Notes: generated by a model not told the origin, from the sequence alone. Counted from the first letter of the stretch, positions 8,747-17,825 are shown. The stretch: DNA of 64,000 bases from Streptomyces sp. NBC_01429 (GCF_036231945.1 NZ_CP109599.1:5297501-5361500), one strand, 5' to 3'. Program-made: numbers and translations.

Positions 8747-9600
8747 GCGCGCTGATCGAAACGGCCCCCGGCTACCGGGCCCGGCGCACCCTGCCGCTCC
8801 GGGTCGAGGCGCTGCGGCAGTTGCGGCGCAGGCGGACGCTGGCGATGGGGATCATGCTGGCCGCGCTGCCTTTCGTGCTGATCGTGGCGTTCGCCATCGG
8901 CGGCACACCGGGCGGCTCCGAGAGCGGCCGGGTGACCCTGATGGACACCGCCACGGCCTCCGGCGCCAACTTCGCGGCCACCTGCCTGTTCGTCTCGGCC
9001 GGCTTTCTGCTGGTGGTGCCCGTCGCGCTGTTCTTCGGGGACACGGTGGCCTCCGAGGCGAGCTGGTCCTCGCTGCGCTATCTCCTCGCCGCTCCCGTCC
9101 CCCGATACCGGCTGCTGTGGAGCAAGTTGGCGGTCGCGCTCGGGATGAGCGCGGCGGCGATGCTCCTGCTGCCGCTGGTCGGGCTGGCGGCCGGTACCGC
9201 CGCTTACGGGTGGGGGCCGCTGGAGCTGCCGACCGGCGGCTCCCTGGCCGCGTCCGACGCACTGCCGAGGCTGGCGCTCGTCGTCGCGTTCATCTTCGTC
9301 TCCCAACTGGTCACCGCCGCGCTCGCCTTCTGGCTGTCGACCAGGACCGACGCCCCGCTGGGCGCGGTCGGCGGCGCGGTCGGGCTGACGATCATCGGCA
9401 ATGTCCTGGACGCCGTGACGGCGCTCGGCTCCTGGCGGGACTTCCTGCCCGCGCACTGGCAGTTCGCGTGGGCGGACGCCCTCCAGCCGCAGCTGGAGTG
9501 GGGCGGCATGCTGAAGGGCACGGCCATCTCGGTGACGTACGCCGTGGTGCTGTTCGCCCTGGCCTTCCGGGGGTTCTCCCGCAAGGACATCGTGTCGTAG
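8743..9600 (+). CDS. ABC transporter permease (ABC-2 type), partner of the fusion ATPase
   Basis: This 285-residue membrane protein has about six hydrophobic segments. Its central motif is VSAGFLLVVPVALFFGDTVASEASWSSLRYLLAAPVPRYR, typical of ABC-2 exporters. It starts at ATG 8743, sharing ATGA with the stop of the hydrolase-ATPase gene, so stoichiometric translation is likely. The external loop between the first two helices may contact the extracellular hydrolase domain; this is inference. The gene ends only 14 bases from a convergent regulator, with a shared hairpin between them. Confidence 0.88.
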   Translation: MSALIETAPGYRARRTLPLRVEALRQLRRRRTLAMGIMLAALPFVLIVAFAIGGTPGGSESGRVTLMDTATASGANFAATCLFVSAGFLLVVPVALFFGDTVASEASWSSLRYLLAAPVPRYRLLWSKLAVALGMSAAAMLLLPLVGLAAGTAAYGWGPLELPTGGSLAASDALPRLALVVAFIFVSQLVTAALAFWLSTRTDAPLGAVGGAVGLTIIGNVLDAVTALGSWRDFLPAHWQFAWADALQPQLEWGGMLKGTAISVTYAVVLFALAFRGFSRKDIVS

Positions 9601-9613
9601 GCCGTATTCCGGC

Positions 9614-10462
9614 TCAGATCCAGCCCCGACGAGCCGCTTCCGCACCCGCGCGGAAGCGGCTCGTCGTGCCGAGGGCCGTGAGCACCTCGCCCACCCGGCG
9701 GCTGTACGTACGGCTCGACAGGCCCAGCCGCGTCGCCGCGGTCTCGTCGGTGAGCCCGGCCACCATGGCTTCCAGCACGGGCCGTAATCGCGCCGACAGG
9801 CCGCCCGGGGTGCGGGTCCCGGCCGTGGGCAGCTCCTCGCCCGTCTCCCACCAGGTCTCATGGGTGCGCGCCAGAGCCCGCACGACCACGGGATCGCGGA
9901 TCAACAACAGGCCGTGGTAGTGCAGTTGGAGATCGAGGGGAACCGCGGCGACGCAGCGGTCCACCAGGATCATCTTGAACGGGATGGACTCGGTCTGCCG
10001 TGCCCGGCCGGGGAGTTGACGGGGAACGGAGTGCGGGAGCGCGGCCAGCGCGTGCCGGGGCACGATCCTGCGCACGCCGATCGAGGGGGAGCGGCGCCGC
10101 CGGCCCCTGCCCGCTGTCGAGCCGGCCGCCGTGCCGGGCCCGCTGTCGAGCCATACGTGGTCACCGGCCGCCCGCACGCACGCGCCCGCGAACTCGGCGA
10201 ACTCCTCCGGCACACACTGCCCCGGGCAGCTGCCCGGATCGTCGAAGATCAGCATCTCCCTGCGGGCGGAGCGCACCAGCGCGGTCAGGGCCGCCGTCAC
10301 CTCCCGTACGCCCCGGATGGGCCGGCCCGGCGGATGCGGCGCGTCCACCACGTCCTCCCGCGTCGCGCTCACCGACAGCGCCGACCTGTTGAGCAAGGAA
10401 CCTGACACTTCCCCCACGGCTGACCACCCCCGCCATCCCCTCGGAGTCGTACGCCACTCCAT
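9614..10462 (-). CDS. LuxR-family (helix-turn-helix) transcriptional regulator
   Basis: A protein of up to 282 residues. The C-terminal 65 residues form a LuxR-type helix-turn-helix (VAGLTDETAATRLGLSSRTYSRRVGEVLTALG). The N-terminal part contains REVTAALTALVRSARREMLIFDD and KMILVDRCVAAVPLD, like the phospholipase-D-fold sensor domains of many Streptomyces LuxR proteins. The start is uncertain: ATG 10462 has a weak ribosome site, and GTG 10417 has GGGGGTGG seven bases upstream. The last codons are folded into a 17-bp hairpin. It is convergent with the hydrolase-ABC operon and not necessarily its regulator. Confidence 0.78.
   Translation of the reverse strand: MEWRTTPRGWRGWSAVGEVSGSLLNRSALSVSATREDVVDAPHPPGRPIRGVREVTAALTALVRSARREMLIFDDPGSCPGQCVPEEFAEFAGACVRAAGDHVWLDSGPGTAAGSTAGRGRRRRSPSIGVRRIVPRHALAALPHSVPRQLPGRARQTESIPFKMILVDRCVAAVPLDLQLHYHGLLLIRDPVVVRALARTHETWWETGEELPTAGTRTPGGLSARLRPVLEAMVAGLTDETAATRLGLSSRTYSRRVGEVLTALGTTSRFRAGAEAARRGWI
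9627..9666. terminator. 17-bp perfect hairpin serving two convergent genes
   Basis: Positions 9627-9643 and 9650-9666 are perfect 17-base inverted repeats around a six-base loop. The hairpin begins 26 bases after the permease stop and lies entirely inside the last codons of the convergent LuxR-type gene, whose stop is at 9614-9616. It would terminate rightward transcription, while the leftward messenger carries it within coding sequence. Confidence 0.75.
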
Positions 10463-10668
10463 GTACGCACACCATCGCTCACCGTGACAAGTGCAGTTCA
10501 GGGTGACGGTGGCTCCGCGCCCCGGGACCTGTGCGGGGCCGGTGTGCACGGGGGTGGCGCGCGTCGGCCGCGTGCTGTGGCGGGTTCGCCGTGAGTCCGG
10601 GGGATGCCGGGAGACCTTTGCCACAGGGAAATTATCCGCATCGGGACATGCTTATCCAATCGGATACG

Positions 10669-10707
10669 CGATGAGGGCCCGGACGATGTTCGTTCGGGCC
10701 CTCATCG
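10669..10707. terminator. Long hairpin downstream of the small hydrophobic gene
   Basis: CGATGAGGGCCCG (10669-10681) pairs perfectly with 10695-10707, and the stem extends inward by ACGA/TCGT across one mismatch, leaving a three-base loop (10687-10689). This is an 18-position stem 48 bases past the stop of the leftward gene at 10755. No T-tract follows. It probably ends leftward transcription. The rest of 10463-10754 shows no gene. Confidence 0.75.
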
Positions 10708-10754
10708 CATCTACGATATGCGCGCTGTTCAGCGCCTCTTTTCGCCGGCTCTCT

Positions 10755-10925
10755 CTACCACCGGTACCACCGGCCACGCTTTCCGCCACTGGCGGCGGGG
10801 CGCAGTACGAAGCCCAGCAGCCAGATGACCAGCACGATCACGGCGATCCACCAGAGCGCCTTGACGGCGAAACCGACACCGAAGAGGAGCAGGGCGAGCA
10901 GAAGAACAACTATCAGGGGAACCAT
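10755..10925 (-). CDS. Small hydrophobic membrane protein, 56 residues
   Basis: ATG at 10925 with GGAGG 12 bases upstream opens a 56-residue frame ending in TAG at 10755. Residues 2-41 are almost entirely hydrophobic, with a break near Lys22-Ala23, suggesting two short membrane helices. The tail RPAASGGKRGRWYRW is basic and aromatic, and would face the cytoplasm under the positive-inside rule. Short proteins of this kind are common in Streptomyces genomes and are usually annotated only as hydrophobic protein. It sits between a terminator and the fasciclin gene, on the same strand as the latter but separated from it by a strong hairpin, so it has its own transcript. Confidence 0.75.
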   Translation of the reverse strand: MVPLIVVLLLALLLFGVGFAVKALWWIAVIVLVIWLLGFVLRPAASGGKRGRWYRW

Positions 10926-11026
10926 TCTTATCAACCTCCGAGCAGCCGTGTGCCCCCGGCGATGGGGGCCATGCGCGGAAATCGAATAAGTCTCAATCTG
11001 TTTTTCCGGGCGCTTCCGGGGAACGA

Positions 11027-11068
11027 GTCGCCGCCCGCGCCGGAAGTTATTCCGGTGCGGGCGGCGAC
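11027..11068. terminator. 19-base hairpin after the fasciclin gene
   Basis: Positions 11027-11045 pair with 11050-11068 with one G.T-type imperfection and a four-base loop (GTTA). It lies 30 bases downstream of the leftward fasciclin stop (11098) and is a strong intrinsic terminator candidate without a T-tract. Confidence 0.78.
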
Positions 11069-11097
11069 GGGCCGGTCCGGTGTGGGCCTGGCCTGGG

Positions 11098-11751
11098 CTA
11101 CTTCGGCATCAGTACCGAGTCGACCAGATACACCGTGGCGTTGGACGTCCTGATGTCGCCGCAGGTGATGTTCGCGGTGTCGTTCACCTTGAACGTCGTG
11201 CCGGAGCCCGAGGTGGTGAGGTCGGTGCCCTCCAGGGTCTTGAAGGTCCCCTTCGGCAGCTCGTTGGGGGTGACCGTCTTGTCCACGACGTGGTACTTCA
11301 GGACCTTGGCCAGCTCGGCCTTGTCGGCCAGCAACTTGGCGAGCTGGTCCTTCGGTACCTTCTCGAACGCCGCGTTGGTCGGTGCGAACACGGTGATGTT
11401 CTTGGACGTGTCGAGCGTGTCGGTCAGTCCGGCCTTCTTCAGGGCGGTGACCAGCGTGGCGAGTTGCGGGTTGTGCGAAGCGGCGGTGGCCACCTTCTCC
11501 TTCGCCATGTCCTTCAGGCTTCCGCTGCCCGTCTTCGGTACCGAGGAGCAGTCGGGGCCGAACGGCGCGGGCGCCGTCGACCCGCTGGTGGACGGCGAGG
11601 GGGACGGTGAGGTGCTGGCGGCGGCGCTGGGCGGCGTGCTGGGTGTCGGCGTGGCCGCGAGCGCCTGGGGTGCCATGGCCCCCAGGGTGACCGGGAGCGC
11701 TGCCGCCACGGCTGCGGCGACGAGGGTGGTGCGGATGCGGTTGGGCTTCAT
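11098..11751 (-). CDS. Secreted fasciclin-domain protein
   Basis: This 217-residue protein has a Sec signal peptide (residues 1-32, ending ALA before ATPTPS). A Pro/Ser/Thr/Ala-rich linker (33-62) is followed by one FAS1 domain (about 70-217). The FAS1 conserved segments are clear: ITVFAPTNAAFEKVP (H1) and the YHVVD box. Two Cys residues (DCSSV and ITCGD) could form a disulfide. It resembles the MPB70/MPT70-like single-domain fasciclins of actinomycetes, which are cell-surface or secreted adhesion-type proteins. It is monocistronic, with its own terminator. The role is inferred from the family only. Confidence 0.88.
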   Translation of the reverse strand: MKPNRIRTTLVAAAVAAALPVTLGAMAPQALAATPTPSTPPSAAASTSPSPSPSTSGSTAPAPFGPDCSSVPKTGSGSLKDMAKEKVATAASHNPQLATLVTALKKAGLTDTLDTSKNITVFAPTNAAFEKVPKDQLAKLLADKAELAKVLKYHVVDKTVTPNELPKGTFKTLEGTDLTTSGSGTTFKVNDTANITCGDIRTSNATVYLVDSVLMPK

Positions 11752-11990
11752 GTTTCGATTCCTCTTCCTGTGGGAGGAGGGCCTCGGCTCGGGCCCGGAG
11801 GCGTCGACGGCGGCCGGGTGGGCCGGTCGAGCGGCGGCCCGGAGGCGCCGGAGGGGGAGTGCTCACCGGTCCGGCCTGTCGCGTGCGACGATCGCGATCC
11901 TGTTGTCTGATCGAGCCACCGACTAAAGAGTAGCCATAGCTTGGCGTTTTGAGCATCTTGGGAGGATTTGACCGCTGTCCGGCGTGACCA

Positions 11991-13103
11991 CTATGCGGCG
12001 TGATCGCTGTCCGGCGTGCCGCGCCGGTCGGCCAGCGTCAGCCCCAGCCCGCACGCCCAGCCGACCGGCTGGAGCGCCCAGTAACTCACCACCCGGTACA
12101 GGAGCGTGACGGCGATCGCCTGCTCCGTGCTCAGCCCGTACACCACCAGCAGGGCCGTGAGGCTCGTCTCGACCACGCCGAGTCCGCCGGGCGTCAGCCG
12201 CAGACTCCCCGCGAACTGCGTCAGCGCGTAGGCCGCGAGGATCCCGTGCCAGGGGACGCCGATCCCCAGACTCCACACGCACGTGACCAGGCACGCCAGG
12301 TCGAAACCCCAGTTGAGTACCGCCAGCGCGGCCGGCCGCAGCCAGGGGCGCGGACCCGGCCGGGTGGCCCGGACATGGCGGCCCAGCCGGGACAGCGCCT
12401 GCTCGACGTCCCAGAGCCGCCGCGAGCGCAGCCCCAGCCGCCGCCAGCCGCGCCAGGCCCGGCGGCGCACCCGGGGGAAACGCGACAGGCCCACCGCCAC
12501 GCCCGCCACCACCAGCGCGGCCACCGCCAGGGCGACGACCGCGCCCCGCAGCCCCGACGCGGGACCCGAGGAACCGGCCACCAGCACCCCGGCCACCAGC
12601 AGGACGAAGAGGCTCAGCGCCGACAGCGTCCCCGCGACCGCGAGCACCGCGCCCGCGAGCACCTGCTCCACGCCCCTGCGGCGCAGCCGCCGGAAGACCC
12701 ACGCGGCGGCGAACGCGGCCCCGCCGGGCAGCGCGCCCGCGATGGCGTTGCCCGCCAGCACGAGAGCGGCCATGGCGCGCAGCCGTACCCGGGCGCCTCC
12801 GGCGCGCAGCAGCCACCGCTGGAGCGCCGCGAGACAGAGCAGGGAGGCCGCCTCGCAGACGGCGGCCACCAGCAGGCGGTACGGACGGACCTCGCCGATC
12901 AGCCGGACGGCGGACACCAGCTCGTGACGCCGGGTGACGGCGACGGCCACGGCGAGCGCCACGAGTACGGCAGCGACCACCCACCACCAGGGGCGTACCG
13001 CCGCCCGCACCGGCGCGCGCGTGAGGTCCCCCTCGTGTCCCCCGGGGCGACCCACCACCCCTCCGACGATACGACCGGCACGCGCGCCGGACCCGCTCAG
13101 CAC
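11991..13103 (-). CDS. UPF0104 / lysylphosphatidylglycerol-synthase-like integral membrane protein
   Basis: An Arg-rich membrane protein of about 370 residues with eight or so hydrophobic helices. The conserved C-terminal block QFAGSLRLTPGGLGVVETSLTALLVVYGL, followed by LLYRVVSYW, marks the AglD/MprF N-domain (LPG synthase TM, UPF0104) family. These proteins are flippase-like or enhance lipid modification; no soluble synthase domain is attached, so an aminoacyl-transfer role cannot be claimed. GTG 13103 lacks a clear ribosome site and the true start may lie a few codons downstream, near the GGAGGGG at residues 14-17. The gene follows the ROK gene by 48 bases on the same strand, so co-transcription is possible. 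Confidence 0.82.
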   Translation of the reverse strand: MLSGSGARAGRIVGGVVGRPGGHEGDLTRAPVRAAVRPWWWVVAAVLVALAVAVAVTRRHELVSAVRLIGEVRPYRLLVAAVCEAASLLCLAALQRWLLRAGGARVRLRAMAALVLAGNAIAGALPGGAAFAAAWVFRRLRRRGVEQVLAGAVLAVAGTLSALSLFVLLVAGVLVAGSSGPASGLRGAVVALAVAALVVAGVAVGLSRFPRVRRRAWRGWRRLGLRSRRLWDVEQALSRLGRHVRATRPGPRPWLRPAALAVLNWGFDLACLVTCVWSLGIGVPWHGILAAYALTQFAGSLRLTPGGLGVVETSLTALLVVYGLSTEQAIAVTLLYRVVSYWALQPVGWACGLGLTLADRRGTPDSDHAA

Positions 13104-13151
13104 TCAGCCGTTCAGGCACTCAGGAGTTGAGGAGTTCAGCCGCTCGGGCGG

Positions 13152-14345
13152 TCAGCCGTGACCCGGCGCGCCCGACGCGACCGACTGCCCGCCGTAGCTC
13201 AGCTCGCTGGCCAGCAGCGCCGCTCCGACCACGCCCGCGCGGGGGCCGAGTTCGGACATGACGATCGGGAGGTTGCCGGTGGCCAGCGGCAGTGACCGCT
13301 TGTAGACGACGCTGCGGATCTCGGAGAGGAGGACATAGCCCAGCCCGGCCAGCCCGCCGCCGATCACGATCATCGACGGATTCATGAAGCTGACCAGCGT
13401 GGCGAGGACCTGTCCGACCCGGTGGCCGCCCCGGCGGATCAGGGTGACGGAGGCGGTGTCCCCGGCCGTGGCGCACTCCGCGACGTCCACGGCGGTCAGC
13501 GCCCCTCGTTCGGCCAGCCGCTCGGCCAGCGCGGGCGACTCCCCGGAGCGCGCGGCGGCGGTCGCGTCCCTGGCCAGCGCGACCCCGCCGAAGTAAGCCT
13601 CCAGACAGCCGGTGTTGCCACAGGTGCAGACGGGGCCGTCGGCCTCGATCTGTATGTGGCCGATGTCGCCGGCGCAGCCTTCCGCGCCCCGGTAGATACG
13701 GCCGTGGTGCTGCATGCCCGAGCCGATCCCGCTGCCGATCTTGACGAAGAGCAGATGGTCGACGGTCCTGGCGATCCCGCTGTGCCGCTCCCCGAGGGCC
13801 ATCACGTTGACGTCGTTGTCGACGACCACCGGGCAGCCGTGTTCCCTGGCGAGGGTGTCGCGTACCGGGTAGCGGTTCCACCCCACCATGATCGGCGGGG
13901 AGACGGGCACGCCGTCGCGGAAGCTGACCGGACCGGGAAGGCCGATGCCGATGGCGTCCAGCCGCGTGTAGTGACCCTGGGCCGCCAGTTTGTGGAGGAT
14001 CTCGCTGACCCGGTCCAGCACGGCCACCGGGCCCGAGCGGATGTCGGCCGCCTCCGAGTAGGAGGCCACGGGCTCCAGGCCGCCGTCGGTGATCTCGATG
14101 TCGAGCGAACTGGCGCCGAGGTCGACGGCGGCGAACCGCAGCCCCGGGTCCAGCTGTACGAGGGTGGAGCGCCGGCCGCCGCGCGAGGCGGCAGGACCCG
14201 CCTCCAGCACCTTGCCTGCGGCCACCATGCGGTCCAGTTCGGCCAGTAACCTCGGCCGCGGTATCTCCAGCCGGTCGGACAACTGGGCGCGGGACAGCGG
14301 GCCGTTGTCGCGCAGCAGACTCATGACGCGGTACGGAACGCTCAT
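13152..14345 (-). CDS. ROK family protein (regulator with N-terminal HTH)
   Basis: A 397-residue protein with start ATG 14345 preceded by GAGGAAG. An N-terminal winged helix (MSLLRDNGPLSRAQLSDRLEIPRPRLLAELDRM) is followed by a complete ROK kinase fold: FAAVDLGASSLDIEI, VDNDVNVMALGER, KIGSGIGSGM, the GDIGHIQIE box and the zinc motif CTCGNTGCLEAY. All metal ligands and the Glu are intact, unlike the ROK protein at 54263. It could be a sugar-responsive repressor or a bifunctional kinase-regulator. Its nearest downstream neighbours are the UPF0104 gene (same strand) and, upstream, the dehydrogenase gene. The target is unknown. Confidence 0.87.
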   Translation of the reverse strand: MSVPYRVMSLLRDNGPLSRAQLSDRLEIPRPRLLAELDRMVAAGKVLEAGPAASRGGRRSTLVQLDPGLRFAAVDLGASSLDIEITDGGLEPVASYSEAADIRSGPVAVLDRVSEILHKLAAQGHYTRLDAIGIGLPGPVSFRDGVPVSPPIMVGWNRYPVRDTLAREHGCPVVVDNDVNVMALGERHSGIARTVDHLLFVKIGSGIGSGMQHHGRIYRGAEGCAGDIGHIQIEADGPVCTCGNTGCLEAYFGGVALARDATAAARSGESPALAERLAERGALTAVDVAECATAGDTASVTLIRRGGHRVGQVLATLVSFMNPSMIVIGGGLAGLGYVLLSEIRSVVYKRSLPLATGNLPIVMSELGPRAGVVGAALLASELSYGGQSVASGAPGHG

Positions 14346-14504
14346 GGGCTCACTTCCTCGATCCTCGGAACGCCCATTCGACAACAGGCCCTTACCGTGC
14401 GACCGTACGCAACTTTCGCTGTCACCGCCAAAAGTTCGGCGGTCATGGAGTTGCCGCCCCACCACCAGCGCGTGGGACGGCAACTCCCTTTCACCTGGGG
14501 GAGG

Positions 14505-17500
14505 TCAGCCGGTCAGATCCCCCCTCACGGCCCGTGCGTCCCGGGCGAGCGCCGCGCCCGCCGCCCGGTCCGGCACCAGCGACGGTTCACCGGCGGACTC
14601 GGCGAACGAGTCCAGCACCGCCGCCGCCCGGCTGGTCCGCCCGGCCTCGGCGTGCTCGCGTGCCTGGGCGAGCCGGAGCGTCAGGCGCTGAAGGCCCTGC
14701 GCCGACACCAGACCGTCCGCGCGCAGCCGGGGCAGCAGCGCGTCGAGGTCGTCGAAGGAGGTACGGGTGGTGAAACGCACCGTCTTCGCCGTGGTGTTGC
14801 CGGCCCGGTCGCGCGCCGTCACCTTCAGCTCGTGGCCGCCCAGCGGGAGCCGCCACAGTTCCAGGGGCTGGCCGGAGACGAGCGCCGCGCCGTCCAGGGC
14901 GGCGGTCGCCGTGGCGCCTCCGGAGACCGCGTCGGTGGCCGTGACCACCGGCGTCGGCCGCTTCGAGTCGCCGTACGCGCCGTCCTCGTCCAGTCCGGTG
15001 ACCGTCACCGCGGGACCGGATTTGTCGATCCGTACCGTCAGGCTGCCGGTCTCGGAGACATTGCCGCCGCTGTCGGTCGCGCGGTAGAGGACGGTGGTGG
15101 CGCCCTCCGCGGCGAGGCTGACGGCGGAGTTGGCCGACAGCCAGGTGGTACCGCCGTTGACCGAGTACTGACGGCTGCTGACCGTGCCGTTGTCGGTCGC
15201 GGTGACGTTGAGCGTCACATTGCTGGTGTACCAGCCGTTGTCACCGTTGGGGCGTGGCGGGTTCAGCGTGGCGGTCACCTTCGGCGGCGTCCTGTCAGCG
15301 ACTCCCGGCCCCAGGAAGGTCAGGGAGTCCAGCTCGACCCCGCCCGAGGAGGTGACGAACAGCTCGCCGGTCCCCGAAGGGGCCTTGTCGAAGGTGGTGT
15401 CGACGGATCGCCATCCCTCGCCCGCCGGTACGGAGACGGTCGCGAAGGGCTCGGCGTCCGCCGCGTTCCAGCGCAGCGCCAGGGTCCCGGCTCCGCTCGC
15501 GCGGGTCCGCACCCCGTCGATGCCCGCGAACGAGACCGGGTCGTAGGCGATCCAGTCCCCGGCGTCGAAGGACGTCACCTTCCGCTGCCCGGACGCCGTG
15601 GCGTCGTCGGTGACCGTGACCCCCTGCTCGGAGTCGTAGTGCTCGGCCTGCATGAGGGCCGGGTTGAGGATCACCTGCGCGTCACCGGTGGCCGGCGGCA
15701 CGCCGCCCGCGCCCTTGTCGGTGTAGGCGATGCCGAGGACGCCGAAGACGTTCTCGGTGTCCCCGTGCCCCGCGTCGGTCGGGGTCACGACCGCGCCCGT
15801 GCAGCCGGTGCCGCTGTTGACCGGGTGGCCGTGCTGGTTGTGGCCCAGGCCGAAGGTCCAGGCGACCTTGGCGCAGTCGACGTCCTTGCCGTCCTCGGCG
15901 TCCTCGATGTCGACCCCGTACGGTACGGCGTCGCCCCAGTTGAAGAAGCCACCGTCGGGCGGCGAGGTGATCGCCACGGTCGGCGCGGTGTTGCCGACCG
16001 TGATCTGGCGGCTGGTCAGCCCGGTCTTGCCCTGCGGGTCGGTGACCTTCAGCCGGGCCTGGAACTGGCCGTTGTCCGGATAGGTGCGGGTGGCACGCGG
16101 ACCGGTGGCGTCGAAGACGCCGTCCCCGTCGAGATCCCACTGATAGGTGAGTTCGCCGCCCTCCGGATCGGTGGACGCGGTGGCGTCGAAGGAGACCGTC
16201 AGCGGGGCCTGCCCGGAGGTCGGATCGGCCTTGATCACGGCGGTGGGCGCCTTGTTGCCCTCCGCGTAGTCGATCCGGTAGAGGCCGGCGTCGGGGTTCT
16301 GCCGGAAGAAGCCGTCGCCGTAGTCCAGCACGTACAGCGCGCCGTCCGGGCCGAACTCCAGGTCCATCGGGTTGTCCCAGGGCGGGATGCCGTTCTCGGA
16401 CCGCTCGCTGTTGGGCAGCACGTTCTCCAGCTTGGTCACCGGACCGTCCGGGCCCGCCAGGGTGAAGGCGGCCACGTAGTCCTGGGAGAACTCGCCGAAG
16501 AACGCCTTGCCGTCCCAGTAGGCGGGGAACTTGCCCGGAGCGGGATTGTCCGCGTCGTAGTGGTAGACGGGACCCGCCATCGGCGCCTGTCCGCCGGGCC
16601 CGCCCGGACCGCGGAAGGCGGTCAGCTCGGGCCAGGGCTGGTCGGTGTCGCGGTCGCCGTACCAGAGCGTCGCCGGTACGGACGGCGGCAGCTCGGAGAG
16701 CCCGGTGTTCCAGCGCGAGTCGTTGACCGGCGCGGCGCAGTCGAAGGCCGGACCCGGGGTGAGCGTCGCGAAGTCGAAGTCACGGTACGGATGCGAGTTG
16801 TCGCCCGCGCAGAACGGCCAGCCGCTGTTCATGGGCTTGGTCGTGGTCTGCCACTCGACGTACCCCATCGGCCCCCGGTCCGGATCCGCCGTACCGGCGT
16901 CCGGCCCGTAGTCGCCCCACATCACGGCGCCGGTCTCCCGGTCGACCGTCATCCGGAAGGGGTTGCGCAGACCCATCACGAAGATCTCGGGCCGGGTCTT
17001 GGCGGTACCCGGCGCGAAGAGGTTCCCCTCCGGGACCGAGTAGCTCCCGTCCTCGCCGACCTTGATGCGCAGGATCTTGCCGCGCAGGTCGTTGGTGTTG
17101 CCGGCGCCCCGGCGCTCGTCCAGCCCCGGGTTGTAGGTCGGCGCGTCGTTGATCGGGGTGTAGCCGTTGACGTTGGGCCCGGACGCCGGGGTGTTGCCGC
17201 CCGTCGACAAGTAGAGATTGCCGTCAGCGTCGAAGTCCACGTCACCGGCGACATGGCAGCACTGGCCGCGGTTGGAGGGGATCCGGATGATCTCCTGGGC
17301 GGTGGACAGGTCGAGTTCGTCGCCCGTCCACTTGAAGCGGGTGAGGCTCTCGTGCCCCTCCCAGCGCTCCCAGTACGAGTCGTCCTGCCCGGCGGGCAGC
17401 TGGAGCGGAGCCGAGCCGGCCGGGGTGTTCAGCGGCGGCGAGTAGTAGAGGTAGACCCACTTGTTGGTGGCGAAGTCCGGGTCCAGGGTGACGGTCTGGA

Positions 17501-17825
17501 GGCCCATCTCGGAGTTCTGGTACACGTTGACGTGGTTGACGATCTTCGTCACACCACTGCCGGGGTCGGTCAGCCGCAGATCGCCGTTGCGGGCCGTGTG
17601 CAGGACCCGGCTGTCGGGCAGGACGGCGAGGTCGATGGGCTCGCCGGTGTCCTTGGTGAGGGTGACCTTCTCGTAATTGGCCCAGTCCAGGGCGTGTTCA
17701 TGGCCCTCGTGGGCCTGCGCGGCGGGCGCGACGGCGACCACTCCGCCCAGCGCGGGCAGCGCCAGCAGGAGGGCTCCGGTGATCAGCCGTCTCAGGGTGC
17801 GGCGTACCGGGCTGCGTCTCCTCAT
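14505..17825 (-). CDS. Secreted glucose/sorbosone-type dehydrogenase with PKD, CBM6-like and FIMAH-like domains
   Basis: This 1106-residue exported protein has a signal peptide (1-39, ending AQA). A six-bladed propeller of the soluble quinoprotein sugar dehydrogenase family (about 48-520) contains DLAVLPDSRVLHTAR, GNTNDLRGKILRI, MGLRNPFRMTVD and LEFGPDGALYVLDYG. A PKD domain (about 525-610) has FDATASTDPEGGELTYQWDLDGDG. A CBM6-like module (about 720-840) contains MQAEHYDSEQGV. Ig-like repeats (about 845-1015) precede a C-terminal helical FIMAH-like module (about 1022-1106). The start ATG shares ATGA with the upstream isomerase gene. It likely oxidises sugars at the cell wall or on polysaccharides. 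PQQ dependence is a family property; no PQQ synthesis genes are visible here. Confidence 0.88.
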   Translation of the reverse strand: MRRRSPVRRTLRRLITGALLLALPALGGVVAVAPAAQAHEGHEHALDWANYEKVTLTKDTGEPIDLAVLPDSRVLHTARNGDLRLTDPGSGVTKIVNHVNVYQNSEMGLQTVTLDPDFATNKWVYLYYSPPLNTPAGSAPLQLPAGQDDSYWERWEGHESLTRFKWTGDELDLSTAQEIIRIPSNRGQCCHVAGDVDFDADGNLYLSTGGNTPASGPNVNGYTPINDAPTYNPGLDERRGAGNTNDLRGKILRIKVGEDGSYSVPEGNLFAPGTAKTRPEIFVMGLRNPFRMTVDRETGAVMWGDYGPDAGTADPDRGPMGYVEWQTTTKPMNSGWPFCAGDNSHPYRDFDFATLTPGPAFDCAAPVNDSRWNTGLSELPPSVPATLWYGDRDTDQPWPELTAFRGPGGPGGQAPMAGPVYHYDADNPAPGKFPAYWDGKAFFGEFSQDYVAAFTLAGPDGPVTKLENVLPNSERSENGIPPWDNPMDLEFGPDGALYVLDYGDGFFRQNPDAGLYRIDYAEGNKAPTAVIKADPTSGQAPLTVSFDATASTDPEGGELTYQWDLDGDGVFDATGPRATRTYPDNGQFQARLKVTDPQGKTGLTSRQITVGNTAPTVAITSPPDGGFFNWGDAVPYGVDIEDAEDGKDVDCAKVAWTFGLGHNQHGHPVNSGTGCTGAVVTPTDAGHGDTENVFGVLGIAYTDKGAGGVPPATGDAQVILNPALMQAEHYDSEQGVTVTDDATASGQRKVTSFDAGDWIAYDPVSFAGIDGVRTRASGAGTLALRWNAADAEPFATVSVPAGEGWRSVDTTFDKAPSGTGELFVTSSGGVELDSLTFLGPGVADRTPPKVTATLNPPRPNGDNGWYTSNVTLNVTATDNGTVSSRQYSVNGGTTWLSANSAVSLAAEGATTVLYRATDSGGNVSETGSLTVRIDKSGPAVTVTGLDEDGAYGDSKRPTPVVTATDAVSGGATATAALDGAALVSGQPLELWRLPLGGHELKVTARDRAGNTTAKTVRFTTRTSFDDLDALLPRLRADGLVSAQGLQRLTLRLAQAREHAEAGRTSRAAAVLDSFAESAGEPSLVPDRAAGAALARDARAVRGDLTG

